NCBI RefSeq assembly: GCF_029690065.1
Contig: NZ_CP121463.1
Span: 186,001-250,000, forward strand
Direction of reading: 5' to 3'
DNA length: 64,000 nt
From: Arthrobacter sp. Y-9
Lineage (GTDB): Bacteria; Actinomycetota; Actinomycetes; Actinomycetales; Micrococcaceae
In this document: positions 37,826 to 46,271 of the stretch, in pieces
How positions within the stretch are numbered: position 1 is the first letter of the stretch
Layout of the letters: each line of letters begins with the position of its first letter
Program-made: the position numbers and the translations under genes
Notes under the pieces: model-generated
Seen by the model: only the letters and a program-made list of their open reading frames with translations
The model's database searches: none
Told to the model about the DNA's origin: nothing

Positions 37826-37881
37826 TTGACCCACGGCACGTGACATGTAACATTGTACTGAGCCAGTGATGTGAATCACAT
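37826..37881 (+). promoter_or_regulatory. Promoter and candidate operator of the hydroxyproline transporter
   Basis: TTGACC (37826-37831), a 16-base spacer and TAACAT (37848-37853) form a good promoter. ACATTGTAC (37850-37858) overlaps the -10 and recurs, as ACATTGTGC, before the deaminase gene at 40971. A palindrome ATGTGA-A-TCACAT follows at 37869-37881. The words TCACATGG and ACTCAC also occur near both sites, so one regulator, probably the GntR protein at 43999, may bind both. Confidence 0.55.
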
Positions 37882-37926
37882 GGCACTCACGTGGTCGGAG
37901 CTCCGGCCCTGGCAGGGAAGACAGGC

Positions 37927-38712
37927 ATGGCGAAATCAACCCCCACCGAAGCGCACCGGGTGCCACGGCTCGGCATCCAGCTGGAGAACATCAGGAAGCA
38001 CTACGGCGACCATGTGGTCCTGGACGATGTGTCCCTGGATGTGGAACCCGGCACCGTCACCGCATTGATCGGCCCCTCCGGCGCCGGGAAGAGCACCTTC
38101 CTCCGGTGCATCAACCTGCTGGAGCAGCCCGACGGCGGCACCATCCGGGTGGCCGGTCACACGATCGAACCCGGGAAGAACATCGCCCCCAAGGACCTGG
38201 CCCGCCTGCGCAGCGCCGTCGGCATGGTCTTCCAGTCCTTCAACCTCTTCCCGCACATGACGGCGCTGAAGAACATCAGTTTCCCGCAGCAGCGGGTGCT
38301 GGGCCGCAGCAAGGAGGAGGCCGACGAGCGGGCCATGCAGCTGCTCGAACGCGTGGGTCTCAAGGACAAGGCGAACCAGCACCCCGGCCGTTGCTCCGGC
38401 GGCCAGCAGCAGCGCATCGCCATCGCCAGGGCCCTCGCCCTGGACCCGTCGATCATGCTCTTCGACGAGCCCACCTCCGCCCTGGACCCCGAAGTCGGCC
38501 TGGAAGTGCTGGCCGTCATGCGGGAGCTCGCGGCGGACGGCATGACCATGGTGGTGGTGACGCACGAGATGCAGTTCGCCCGGGACGTCTCCGACACCCT
38601 CGTGGTCATGGCGGACTGCAAGATCATCGAGCAGGGCGACCCGCGCGCCATCATGAGCGACCCGCAGGAGGCGCGCACCCGCCGCTTCCTGCGCGCCGTC
38701 CTGGAGCGCTGA
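37927..38712 (+). CDS. Amino acid ABC transporter ATP-binding protein
   Basis: A 261-residue importer ATPase. Walker A is GPSGAGKST (49-57), the Q-loop is MVFQSFNLFPHMTALKNI, the signature is CSGGQQQR (Cys replacing the usual Leu), and Walker B is IMLFDEPTSALDPE. It is first in a four-gene transport unit with two permeases and a binding protein, upstream of a hydroxyproline pathway, so hydroxyproline is the likely cargo. ATG at 37927 follows GGGAAG. The permease gene begins one base after its stop codon. Confidence 0.92.
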   Translation: MAKSTPTEAHRVPRLGIQLENIRKHYGDHVVLDDVSLDVEPGTVTALIGPSGAGKSTFLRCINLLEQPDGGTIRVAGHTIEPGKNIAPKDLARLRSAVGMVFQSFNLFPHMTALKNISFPQQRVLGRSKEEADERAMQLLERVGLKDKANQHPGRCSGGQQQRIAIARALALDPSIMLFDEPTSALDPEVGLEVLAVMRELAADGMTMVVVTHEMQFARDVSDTLVVMADCKIIEQGDPRAIMSDPQEARTRRFLRAVLER

Positions 38713-38713
38713 C

Positions 38714-39358
38714 ATGGAAGCGCTCACCGCCGTCGTCCAGGGCCTGCCCATGACGCTGTGGCTGACGCTGGCCGCGTTCGCCATCGGCATCGTCGGAGCG
38801 GTCCCGCTCTCCCTGGCTCTGACCTCGCCCGTGGCGCCGCTGCGCTGGGCCGCGCGCCTGCTCGTGGACCTGATCCGCGGCGTGCCGATCATCGTCTGGC
38901 TGTTCCTGCTGAAGTTCGGCATCCATATGGGGACGTTCAAGTTCGACCCCGTCAACGCCGCGATCGTGGGCCTGGGCGTGGTGTCGATCGCCTACCTGGC
39001 CGAGATCTACCGCGGCGGCATCCAGGCGGTGCCGCGCGGTCAGCTGGAGGCGTCCAAGGCGCTGGGCCTGTCCGGCGCGACCACGTTCTTCGGCGTCGTG
39101 ATCCCGCAGGCGTTCCGGATCGTCTCCCCGTCCATCGCCACGTACCTGGTGGGCCTGCTGAAGGACTCCTCCATCGCCTCGACCATCATCGTGGCGGAGA
39201 TGGTGTTCCAGTCCCAGTCGTTCGCCCGTCAGCACCCCACGGTGGAGGGCATCCTCCCGTACGTGATCGTGGGCATCATCTACATCGTCCTGAGCCTGCC
39301 GGTGGCCTTCCTGTCCCGGCGTCTCGACGCCCGCATGAGGAAGGCGATCTTCGTATGA
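38714..39358 (+). CDS. Amino acid ABC transporter permease 1
   Basis: A 214-residue PAAT-family permease with about five membrane spans. The conserved core is LPMTLWLTLAAFAIGIVGAVP, VDLIRGVPIIVWLFLLKFG and the EAA loop EASKALGLSGATTFFGVVIPQA. It would pair with the next gene product to form the heterodimeric channel. Its stop overlaps the next start by four bases. Confidence 0.9.
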   Translation: MEALTAVVQGLPMTLWLTLAAFAIGIVGAVPLSLALTSPVAPLRWAARLLVDLIRGVPIIVWLFLLKFGIHMGTFKFDPVNAAIVGLGVVSIAYLAEIYRGGIQAVPRGQLEASKALGLSGATTFFGVVIPQAFRIVSPSIATYLVGLLKDSSIASTIIVAEMVFQSQSFARQHPTVEGILPYVIVGIIYIVLSLPVAFLSRRLDARMRKAIFV

Positions 39359-40008
39359 ACTGGCTTCAGCAATGGGCGGAGTACATGCCCCAGATGCTGT
39401 CCGGGCTCGGCGTGAGTCTCTTCATCGCCGGGGTGTCGATCGTGATCGGCTACCCGCTCGGCCTGCTCCTGAGCGTCATGGTGCAGCGCAACAACCTGGT
39501 CATCCGGACCCTGGGCCTTGCGATCGTCGAGATCGGCCGCGGCGCCCCCGCCCTCGTGATCCTGTACCTGGTCTACTACGGGCTGCCGAAGTTCGGCATC
39601 GCGTTCGAGAGCATCCAGGCCGCGTGCATCGCGCTCGTGTGGAACGCCGCGGCGTACTCGAGCGAGATCATCCGCGCGGGTCTGCAGTCCGTGGCCCGTG
39701 GGCAGACCGAGGCGGCTCAGGTCCTGGGTCTGTCCTCCCGGGACACGTTCTTCCGCGTCATCATGCCGCAGGGCATGCGGTCGGCGATCCCGGGCCTGAT
39801 GGGCGTGGCCATCCAGATGTTCCAGGGCACCTCGCTGGCCTACGCCATCGCGGTCCCGGAGCTGATGAAGTCCGCCTACAACATCGGCAGCCAGGACTTC
39901 AATTACCTGCAGATCTTCACGCTGGCCGGCATCTGCTACGCCGCGATCTCCATGCCGGCCACCTGGATCACCGTCTACTTCGAAAAGCGCATGTCCCGTC
40001 ATGCGTGA
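39355..40008 (+). CDS. Amino acid ABC transporter permease 2
   Basis: A 217-residue PAAT-family permease. It shows MLSGLGVSLFIAGVSIVIGYP, IGRGAPALVILYLVYYGLP (the conserved R-G-x-P) and the EAA loop EAAQVLGLSSRDTFFRVIMPQG. Overlapping ATGA start links it to permease 1; a binding-protein gene follows 43 bases downstream. Confidence 0.9.
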   Translation: MNWLQQWAEYMPQMLSGLGVSLFIAGVSIVIGYPLGLLLSVMVQRNNLVIRTLGLAIVEIGRGAPALVILYLVYYGLPKFGIAFESIQAACIALVWNAAAYSSEIIRAGLQSVARGQTEAAQVLGLSSRDTFFRVIMPQGMRSAIPGLMGVAIQMFQGTSLAYAIAVPELMKSAYNIGSQDFNYLQIFTLAGICYAAISMPATWITVYFEKRMSRHA

Positions 40009-40051
40009 CCCGGCCTCTGAAACTCCCACAACCCCCTTTGAGAGGAACCCC

Positions 40052-40927
40052 ATGAAAATCCAGAAGCTCAAGCGCCCTGGTGCGCTGGCCGCCGTCGTTC
40101 TGCTCGCCGGCGTCGGCCTGACGGCCTGCGGAAGCTCCGGTTCGACGACGGCGTCGGCCGACTGCACGCCGAAGCACCAGGGCGTCACCACCGTCGCTCC
40201 GGGCAAGCTGACCGTGGGCGTCATCGACATCCCGCCCTTCAGCAGCTACAACAGCGGCAAGCCGACCGGCATCGACATCTCGATCGTGGACAAGATCGCC
40301 AAGGACGAATGCCTGACCCCGGTCTACCAGCAGGCGACCTACGCCGACGCCGTGCAGTCGATCTCCGGCGGCAGCATCGACCTGGCCGTCGGCACGATCG
40401 ACGCCACAGAGAAGCGTCTGAAGGCCGTGGACTTCTCCGCCTCCACCTACCTGGACGGCATGGGCATCGCCACCAAGACCGGCGCCAAGACGGTGGCCGA
40501 TCTGGAGAAGATGAACAAGGTCGGCACGATCGACGGTTACCTCTGGGTCGAGGACCTCAAGAAGATCCTGGGCGACAAGCTGGTCACCTACCCCTCCAGC
40601 GTGGAGCTGAAGGCGGACTTCGACGCCGGCCGTCTGGACGCGGACGTCGACGCCTACGGCGTGCAGGTGCTGCAGTTCAAGGACGCCAAGGGCGTCACGG
40701 TTTCCCTGGCCAACGACAAGCCGGACCCCCGCGTCGGCGCCATCACCCACTCGCCGGAAGCGGCTTTCCCGCTGACCAAGGGCAACACCAGCCTGAAGCA
40801 GGCGCTCAGCGACGGCATCGAGTCGCAGCGCAAGGACGGCACCATCACCAAGCTCCTGACGGGCGCGGGTCTCACCGAAGGCCTGGGCAAGGTGGCCGAC
40901 CAGCAGTACGTGGTCCCCGCCAGCTGA
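40052..40927 (+). CDS. Amino acid ABC transporter substrate-binding lipoprotein
   Basis: A 291-residue SBP_bac_3 protein with a lipoprotein signal (lipobox LTAC, Cys26). KLTVGVIDIPPFSSYNSGKPTGIDISIVD-type N-terminal ligand residues, read in two parts, and GSIDLAVGTIDATEKRLKAV are typical of the family. It captures the substrate, inferred to be trans-4-hydroxy-L-proline or a related imino acid, for the permeases upstream. AGAGGAA precedes ATG at 40052. A strong hairpin follows the gene. Confidence 0.9.
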   Translation: MKIQKLKRPGALAAVVLLAGVGLTACGSSGSTTASADCTPKHQGVTTVAPGKLTVGVIDIPPFSSYNSGKPTGIDISIVDKIAKDECLTPVYQQATYADAVQSISGGSIDLAVGTIDATEKRLKAVDFSASTYLDGMGIATKTGAKTVADLEKMNKVGTIDGYLWVEDLKKILGDKLVTYPSSVELKADFDAGRLDADVDAYGVQVLQFKDAKGVTVSLANDKPDPRVGAITHSPEAAFPLTKGNTSLKQALSDGIESQRKDGTITKLLTGAGLTEGLGKVADQQYVVPAS

Positions 40928-40935
40928 TTCACCCC

Positions 40936-40963
40936 TGATGCCGGGGCGCGTGCCCCGGCATCA
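40936..40963 (+). terminator. Terminator after the transporter genes
   Basis: TGATGCCGGGGC/GCCCCGGCATCA, a 12-bp perfect stem with the tetraloop GCGT, starts nine bases after the binding-protein stop and is followed by a short pyrimidine run. It makes the transporter a separate transcript from the enzymes. Confidence 0.8.
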
Positions 40964-40970
40964 CTCTTCA

Positions 40971-41019
40971 ACATTGTGCAATGTCACATGGTAAATTAAT
41001 TCTGTGAGGCGACTCACAG
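40971..41019 (+). promoter_or_regulatory. Candidate GntR operator and leader hairpin before the deaminase gene
   Basis: ACATTG-TG-CAATGT (40971-40984) is a perfect inverted repeat with 6-bp arms and resembles the sequence at 37850. AT-rich TAAATTAATT (40992-41001) behind it should hold the -10. A small hairpin CTGTGAG-GCGA-CTCACAG follows at 41002-41019. The GntR-family gene inside this operon is the likely regulator. Confidence 0.55.
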
Positions 41020-41067
41020 TGCGGCTGCCCCCGTGGCGCTGAGCCGCCTCCCTGAAAGGAACCGGAA

Positions 41068-41973
41068 ATGACCGAAGTCCGTAAGCCGTGGCGCGGAGTC
41101 CACGTCGCCACCACCCTCCCGTTCAACGATGACCTGAGCGTGGACTACGACGCGTACGCCCAGAACATCGCGTTCCTCGCCGCCGGCGGCTGCGACGGCG
41201 TGGCCCCCAACGGCTCACTGGGCGAGTACCAGACCCTCTCCGACGAGGAGCGGGCCCGCGTCATCACCACCGCCATCGAGGCCGCACCCGAGGGCTTCAC
41301 CGTGATGGCCGGCGTCGGCGCGTATGGCGGCCTGCAGTCGCTCCGCTGGGCCGAGCAGGCCGCGGAGGCCGGGGCGCAGTCCGTCCTGGCGCTGCCGCCG
41401 AACACCTACCGTGCCAATGAGGGCGAGGTGGTGGAGCACTACCGCCTGGTGGCCAAGGCCGGCCTCCCGATCGTGGCGTACAACAACCCGATCGACACCA
41501 AGGTGGACCTCACGCCGCGCCTGCTCGCTCGCCTCCACGGCGAGGGCCTGATCGTGGGCGTCAAGGAGTTCAGCGGCGACGTCCGCCGTCCGTACGAGAT
41601 CAAGGAACTCGCCCCGGAGCTGGACATCATCATGGGCGCCGACGACACTGTCCTGGAGCTCGGCCTCGCCGGGGCCGTGGGCTGGGTGTCCGGTTACCCG
41701 AACGCCATCCCGGAGATCTCCATGGAGCTCTACCGCCTGGCCATCTCGGACCAGGGTGACGACCTCGCCCGGGCACGGGACATCTACCGCGATCTGCACC
41801 CGCTGATGCGCTGGGACAGCAAGACCGAGTTCGTGCAGGCGATCAAGCTCTCGCAGGACATCGTGGGCCAGCGGGGCGGCGTGACCCGCCCGCCGCGCGG
41901 CCCGCTCTCCCCGGAAACGGTCGCCGCGATCACCCGCGACACCGAAGCCGTGCTCGCCAAGGGTTACAAGTAG
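41068..41973 (+). CDS. DHDPS-family aldolase/lyase, probable pyrroline-4-hydroxy-2-carboxylate deaminase
   Basis: A 301-residue class I lyase of the dihydrodipicolinate synthase/N-acetylneuraminate lyase family. The Schiff-base lysine is K166 in LIVGVKEFSGD, and the proton-shuttle tyrosine is Y138 in VAYNNP; NGSLGEYQTLS is the usual substrate loop. True DapA is an essential housekeeping enzyme, but this gene leads a hydroxyproline cluster, where the LhpC-type family member deaminates 1-pyrroline-4-hydroxy-2-carboxylate to alpha-ketoglutarate semialdehyde. That assignment rests on context. ATG at 41068 follows GAAAGGA. Confidence 0.85.
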   Translation: MTEVRKPWRGVHVATTLPFNDDLSVDYDAYAQNIAFLAAGGCDGVAPNGSLGEYQTLSDEERARVITTAIEAAPEGFTVMAGVGAYGGLQSLRWAEQAAEAGAQSVLALPPNTYRANEGEVVEHYRLVAKAGLPIVAYNNPIDTKVDLTPRLLARLHGEGLIVGVKEFSGDVRRPYEIKELAPELDIIMGADDTVLELGLAGAVGWVSGYPNAIPEISMELYRLAISDQGDDLARARDIYRDLHPLMRWDSKTEFVQAIKLSQDIVGQRGGVTRPPRGPLSPETVAAITRDTEAVLAKGYK

Positions 41974-41987
41974 GACCTGACATCGAT

Positions 41988-42035
41988 TGCTCCGTAACTG
42001 TCGTTATGGAGCCTCAAAAGGACAGTTACGGAGCA
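41988..42035 (+). promoter_or_regulatory. Alternative-hairpin element between deaminase and epimerase genes
   Basis: GCTCCGTAAC (41989-41998) can pair with GTTATGGAGC (42003-42012; four-base loop, one G-U pair) or with GTTACGGAGC (42025-42034). The second choice extends to a perfect 15-bp stem, TGCTCCGTAACTGTC with GACAGTTACGGAGCA. The two hairpins exclude each other. It lies just before the epimerase ribosome site and could tune expression within the operon. Confidence 0.5.
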
Positions 42036-42059
42036 CTCGATGAAACGAGGGAGCGAATC

Positions 42060-43061
42060 ATGAGGACGAAGAGGATTTTTCACGCCGTCGACTCACACAC
42101 CGAGGGCATGCCCACCCGGGTGATCACGGGCGGCGTCGGGACCATCCCGGGCGCCACGATGGCGGAGAAGCGCCTCTGGTTCATGGAGAACAGCGACTGG
42201 ATCCGCACGCTCCTCATGTACGAACCCCGGGGGCATGCCTCGATGAGCGGCGCGATCCTGCAGCCCTCCACCCGTCCCGACGCGGACTTCGGCGTCCTCT
42301 ACATCGAGGTGTCGGGGCTGCTGCCCATGTGCGGACACGGAACGATCGGCGTCGCGACCGTGCTCGTGGAGACGGGCATGGTCGAGGTGGTCGAGCCGGT
42401 GACGACGGTGCGGCTGGACACCCCGGCCGGACTGGTCATCGCGGAGGTGGCCGTGAAGGACGGGCACGCCGAGTCGGTGACGCTCCGCAATGTGCCGTCC
42501 TTCGTGGACCGGCTCGACGCCACCGTCGACGTCCCGGGCTACGGCGCCGTGCCGTACGACCTGGCGTTCGGCGGGAACTTCTACGCGATCGTGAAGCTGG
42601 AGGACCTGGGGCTGCCCTTCAAACGGGAACGCAAGGACGACCTGCTGAAGGCGGGCCTCGCGATCATGGACGCCATCAACGCCACGGACGAACCGGTGCA
42701 CCCGGAACGTCCGGACATCCGCGCCTGCCACCACGTGTACCTTCAGGAGCCCGGGTCCACCGCGGAGCACTCCCGCCACGCCATGGCCATCCACCCGGGC
42801 TGGTTCGACCGTTCGCCGTGCGGCACCGGCACCAGCGCCCGGATGGCGCAGCTGCACGCCCGCGGCGAACTCGCTCTGAACACGGACTTCGTCAACGAGT
42901 CCTACATCGGCTCGCAGTTCATCGGACGTCTCGTGGCCGAGACCGAGGTGGGCGGCCGCCCGGCCGTGGTCCCCACTGTGACGGGCCGCGCCTGGATCAC
43001 GGGGACCGCGCAGTACTTCCTCGACCCGAGCGATCCGTTCCAGGAGGGGTTCCTCCTATGA
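42060..43061 (+). CDS. Proline racemase family protein, probable 4-hydroxyproline 2-epimerase
   Basis: A 333-residue cofactor-independent epimerase. Both catalytic cysteines are present: C91 in MCGHGTIG and C254 in SPCGTGTSA. The Cys-Cys pair separates epimerases/racemases from the dehydratases of this family (Thr in the first position), and the operon context selects trans-4-hydroxy-L-proline to cis-4-hydroxy-D-proline epimerisation. I chose ATG at 42060 because GAGGGAG precedes it; the in-frame ATG at 42006 lies inside the hairpin element and lacks a ribosome site. It overlaps the next gene by four bases. Confidence 0.9.
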   Translation: MRTKRIFHAVDSHTEGMPTRVITGGVGTIPGATMAEKRLWFMENSDWIRTLLMYEPRGHASMSGAILQPSTRPDADFGVLYIEVSGLLPMCGHGTIGVATVLVETGMVEVVEPVTTVRLDTPAGLVIAEVAVKDGHAESVTLRNVPSFVDRLDATVDVPGYGAVPYDLAFGGNFYAIVKLEDLGLPFKRERKDDLLKAGLAIMDAINATDEPVHPERPDIRACHHVYLQEPGSTAEHSRHAMAIHPGWFDRSPCGTGTSARMAQLHARGELALNTDFVNESYIGSQFIGRLVAETEVGGRPAVVPTVTGRAWITGTAQYFLDPSDPFQEGFLL

Positions 43062-44002
43062 GCCTGCCGTACTTCGACGCCGCACAGGTCCGGGCCCGCG
43101 CCCCCTGGCGTGCCGCCGTGGACGCCCTGGCCGCGGCGCTCCGCCACGACGTGGACCCCGAACAGGACGGCCCCCGCGTCTTCAGCCCGGCCCCGGGCGG
43201 CGAGTTCCTCCTGATGCCGGCCTCCGGCGCCCGGTACAGCGGCGTCAAGGCCCTGACCGTGGCCCCCGGCAACCCCGCGCGAGGCCTCGAGAAGATCCAG
43301 GGGGTGTACGTGCTCTACAGTTCGGACACCCTGGCCCCGGTGGCGCTCCTGGACGGCACCGAGCTGACGGCCATCCGCACCCCGGCGGTCACCCTGCTGG
43401 CGGTCACGCGGATCCTCGCGGCCACGCCGGGCGGAGCGCCGGAGGACCCGAGCGTCCTGGTGTTCGGCGCAGGCGTCCAGGCGCTCAATCACCTCCGCGC
43501 CGCTCACGCGCTTCTCCCGGGAGCGCGGCTCGGCGTCGTCGGCCGCAGCGAGGACCATGTCCGCGCGCTCGTGGAGACTCTCGCCGCAGAGGGTGTCCAC
43601 GTCGAGGCCCGGACGGCCGCGGATGTCGGCACGGCGGACGTGATCCTCTGTGCGACCACGTCCACGACGCCGCTCTTCGACGGCGCCGCCGTCGCGCCGG
43701 ACGCCGTGGTGGCCGCCGTCGGGCAGCATGGCCTGGACGCCCGCGAGGTCGACGCCGCGCTGGTGCACCGCAGTGACGTGGTGGTCGAGGGGCGCGCCTC
43801 GGCGCTGCGCGAGGCCGGCGATCTGATCCCGGCGCGCAGCGCGGAGGAATGGCAGCGGATCCGGCCGGCGAATCTGCGCGACCTGGTGGTCGACGGGATC
43901 GCGCGGACCCCCGGAAAGCCCTGTCTTTACGCGGGCGTGGGCATGGCCTGGGAGGACCTCGTCACGGCCGCGATGGTGTATGAAGGGGGGACCATCCCAT
44001 GA
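43058..44002 (+). CDS. Ornithine cyclodeaminase/mu-crystallin family protein (imino-acid reductase)
   Basis: A 314-residue NAD(P)-dependent enzyme. The Rossmann motif is VLVFGAGVQALNHL, and the substrate half has LTAIRTPAVTLLAVTRIL with the family R-T-x-A and a conserved lysine in GVKALTVAPGN. In hydroxyproline and proline-isomer pathways this family provides 1-pyrroline-2-carboxylate reductase (LhpI), which returns an imine to L-proline. That fits the neighbours, so the cell may also use trans-3-hydroxy-L-proline or D-proline. CAGGAGG precedes the ATG, which overlaps the epimerase stop; the next gene overlaps by four. Confidence 0.85.
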   Translation: MSLPYFDAAQVRARAPWRAAVDALAAALRHDVDPEQDGPRVFSPAPGGEFLLMPASGARYSGVKALTVAPGNPARGLEKIQGVYVLYSSDTLAPVALLDGTELTAIRTPAVTLLAVTRILAATPGGAPEDPSVLVFGAGVQALNHLRAAHALLPGARLGVVGRSEDHVRALVETLAAEGVHVEARTAADVGTADVILCATTSTTPLFDGAAVAPDAVVAAVGQHGLDAREVDAALVHRSDVVVEGRASALREAGDLIPARSAEEWQRIRPANLRDLVVDGIARTPGKPCLYAGVGMAWEDLVTAAMVYEGGTIP

Positions 44003-44751
44003 GCACCCCAGGAGTGACAGCCGTGAACCCCGTGTCTGATCTTCCCCTCGCCCCGATCGCCCCCAAGCCGAACCTGCGGGAGAGCGTGACGGAGTCCCTG
44101 CGCGCGGCCATCATCGCCGGCAGCCTGGAGGAGGGGACCCTGTACTCCGCGCCCGCGCTCGGCGCCGTGTTCGGGGTGTCCGCCACCCCCGTCCGGGAGG
44201 CCATGATGGACCTCGCCCGCGAGGGTCTCGTGGAGACCGTGAAGAACAAGGGCTTCCGGGTGCTCGGCGTGAGCGAGGAGGAGCTCGACGAGATCACCGA
44301 GATCCGTCTCATGATCGAGGCGCCGACGGTCGGGAAGCTCCCCGGCCGAATCCCGGAGAGCGCGTTCCCTCGCCTGCGGACGCTGGCCGCCGCCATCGTC
44401 ACCGCGGCGGAGGAGGGTGATCTGACGGCCTACCTCGTCAACGACCGCACCTTCCACAGCGAGCTGCTCAGCTTCTACGGCAACAGCCAGCTGGAGGACC
44501 TCGCCACCCGGCTCCGCATGCGGACCCGCATGTACGGGCTGAGGACCCTCAGCGACAACCACCAGCTGTCGAGCTCCGCCAAGGAGCACGATGAGCTCCT
44601 GGACCTCATCCAGGCCGGAGACGCCGCGGGGGCCGAAGCCCTCATGCGCCGCCACCTCGGGCACACCCGCGGCCTCTGGGCCACGGGCCACCAGGAATCC
44701 GGCCAGCACGAGGCCGACCCGCACGACACCAGCCGGCCACCGGCACCTTAA
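43999..44751 (+). CDS. GntR family transcriptional regulator (FCD subfamily)
   Basis: A 250-residue regulator. The N-terminal winged helix shows RAAIIAGSLEEGTLYSAPAL and VSATPVREAMMDLAREGLV, the GntR signature, followed by the all-helical FCD ligand-binding domain (EITEIRLMIEAP; NDRTFHSELLSF; KEHDELLDLIQAGD; MRRHLGHTRGL), which carries the Asp/His residues of the metal-dependent FadR type. It lies inside the operon between reductase and dehydrogenase genes with ATGA overlap, so it probably represses its own cluster through ACATTGTRC-type sites at 37850 and 40971. Confidence 0.9.
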   Translation: MSTPGVTAVNPVSDLPLAPIAPKPNLRESVTESLRAAIIAGSLEEGTLYSAPALGAVFGVSATPVREAMMDLAREGLVETVKNKGFRVLGVSEEELDEITEIRLMIEAPTVGKLPGRIPESAFPRLRTLAAAIVTAAEEGDLTAYLVNDRTFHSELLSFYGNSQLEDLATRLRMRTRMYGLRTLSDNHQLSSSAKEHDELLDLIQAGDAAGAEALMRRHLGHTRGLWATGHQESGQHEADPHDTSRPPAP

Positions 44752-44766
44752 CCCCAAGGAGTACCC

Positions 44767-45939
44767 ATGAGCAGGGCCTGCGATGTCCTGGTGATCGGAG
44801 CGGGAGTGATCGGCGCCGCCACCGCCTACTTCGCGGCGAAGGCCGGACTGTCCGTGACGATCGTGGACCAGGGCCTCCCCGCCAGCGGGACGTCGTCGGC
44901 CTGCGAGGGGAACATCCTCGTCTCGGACAAGGAACTCGGCCCGGAACTCGAGCTGACCCGCTACTCGCTCTCCGTCTGGAAGGGCGAGCTCGCCGAACAC
45001 CGCCACCTCTGGGAGTTCGAGGCGAAAGGCGGGATCATCGTCGCTTCGCGGCCCAGCAGCCTGGAGTCCCTGCACCGGGTGATGGCCGTGCAGCGCGGGT
45101 TCGGCGTCGTGGTCGAAGAACTGGACCCGGCGGCCCTGCGCCGCGCCGAACCGCACATCACCCCCGACGCGCTCGGCGGCGCGTATTACCCGGAGGATTC
45201 GCAGGTCCAGCCCATGCTCGTGGCCGCGCACCTCGTGCGGCTGGCCACCGAGGCGGGCGCCGTGTTCCACGCAGGCGCCACCGTCACCGGCATGCTGCGC
45301 GACGGCGACCGCGTCACCGGAGTCCGGTCCACGCGGGGCGACTTCCCCGCCGGGAACGTGGTCAACTGCACCGGGACCTGGGCCGGGGAGATCGGCGCGC
45401 TCGCGGGCGTCAACGTTCCCGTCATGCCACGCCGCGGCTTCGTCATGGTCACCGAGCCGCTCCCGCCCATGGTCCACCACAAGGTGTACGCGGCCGAGTA
45501 CATCGACAACGTCGGGAGTTCCGACGCCGGCCTGCAGGCGTCCCCGGTGGTCGAAGGGACGCCCGGCGGCACCATCCTCATCGGCTCCACCCGCGAACGC
45601 GTCGGCTTCGACCGGACGGTCAGCACGGAGGCGCTGCGGCGGCTCGCGCAGAACGCCACGGGCCTGTTCCCGTTCCTCGCCGGAGTCCGGGCGATCCGGC
45701 ACTATCACGGCTTCCGCCCCTACTGCCCGGACCACCTCCCCGTGATCGGCCACGACGACCGCGCCCCGGGACTCTGGCACGCCGCCGGCCACGAGGGCGC
45801 CGGGATCGGGCTCTCCGTCGGCACCGGAAAGCTCCTGTCGCAGGCCCTCAGCGGCCGCGCGCCCGACCTCGACCTCACCCCCTTCGCTCCGGCGCGATTC
45901 GGCGCCGTCGCCCCGACCCCGCTGGAGGCCACCCGATGA
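44767..45939 (+). CDS. FAD-dependent oxidoreductase, D-hydroxyproline dehydrogenase catalytic subunit
   Basis: A 390-residue DAO-type flavoprotein. It has the GAGVIG FAD-binding loop (residues 11-16), the NCTGTWAGEIGAL region and the C-terminal GFRPYCPDHLPVIG and LWHAAGHEGAGIGLSVGTGK of glycine/sarcosine/D-amino-acid oxidases. Together with the next two genes it matches the heteromeric LhpBEF-type D-hydroxyproline dehydrogenases, in which the DAO-like subunit oxidises cis-4-hydroxy-D-proline to 1-pyrroline-4-hydroxy-2-carboxylate. CAAGGAG precedes the ATG. It overlaps the ferredoxin-like gene by four bases. Confidence 0.88.
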   Translation: MSRACDVLVIGAGVIGAATAYFAAKAGLSVTIVDQGLPASGTSSACEGNILVSDKELGPELELTRYSLSVWKGELAEHRHLWEFEAKGGIIVASRPSSLESLHRVMAVQRGFGVVVEELDPAALRRAEPHITPDALGGAYYPEDSQVQPMLVAAHLVRLATEAGAVFHAGATVTGMLRDGDRVTGVRSTRGDFPAGNVVNCTGTWAGEIGALAGVNVPVMPRRGFVMVTEPLPPMVHHKVYAAEYIDNVGSSDAGLQASPVVEGTPGGTILIGSTRERVGFDRTVSTEALRRLAQNATGLFPFLAGVRAIRHYHGFRPYCPDHLPVIGHDDRAPGLWHAAGHEGAGIGLSVGTGKLLSQALSGRAPDLDLTPFAPARFGAVAPTPLEATR

Positions 45940-46271
45940 GCGCCCTGGACGACGCCGTCCGCTTCACCTTCGACGGCCGGGACCTCACCGCCGCCCCCGG
46001 CCAGACCGTCGGCGCGGCCCTCGTCACGAACGGTGTCACCGCCTGGCGCGGGACCCGGAAGGAGGGCCGTCCGCGCGGCCTGTTCTGCGGGATCGGCGTC
46101 TGCTTCGACTGCCTCGTGACCGTGGACGGCGTGAGCAATCAGCGGGCGTGCCTCGTGGACCTGTGCGACGGCATGGAGGTGCGCGGGAGTCTCGCGGACG
46201 ACGCCGGCGCCCCGGACAGCTCTGACGTTTCAGCCGGCGCCGACCCGGACAGCGCGGAGGAGACCCGATGA
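45936..46271 (+). CDS. (2Fe-2S)-binding small subunit
   Basis: A 111-residue ferredoxin-like protein whose cluster ligands are C51, C56, C59 and C72 (CGIGVCFDC ... QRAC), the spacing of the N-terminal 2Fe-2S domain of sarcosine-oxidase and hydroxyproline-dehydrogenase small subunits. It transfers electrons between the two flavoprotein subunits encoded on either side. The C-terminal 30 residues are acidic and disordered-looking. Start and stop overlap both neighbours by four bases, implying fixed stoichiometry. Confidence 0.9.
   Translation: MSALDDAVRFTFDGRDLTAAPGQTVGAALVTNGVTAWRGTRKEGRPRGLFCGIGVCFDCLVTVDGVSNQRACLVDLCDGMEVRGSLADDAGAPDSSDVSAGADPDSAEETR

Noticed and set aside
41988-42041. Fourth copy of the 59-bp palindrome family
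   Set aside because: Size and loop length are similar, but GCGA ends, CAG and TGCCC positions are absent, so I treat it as a separate element.
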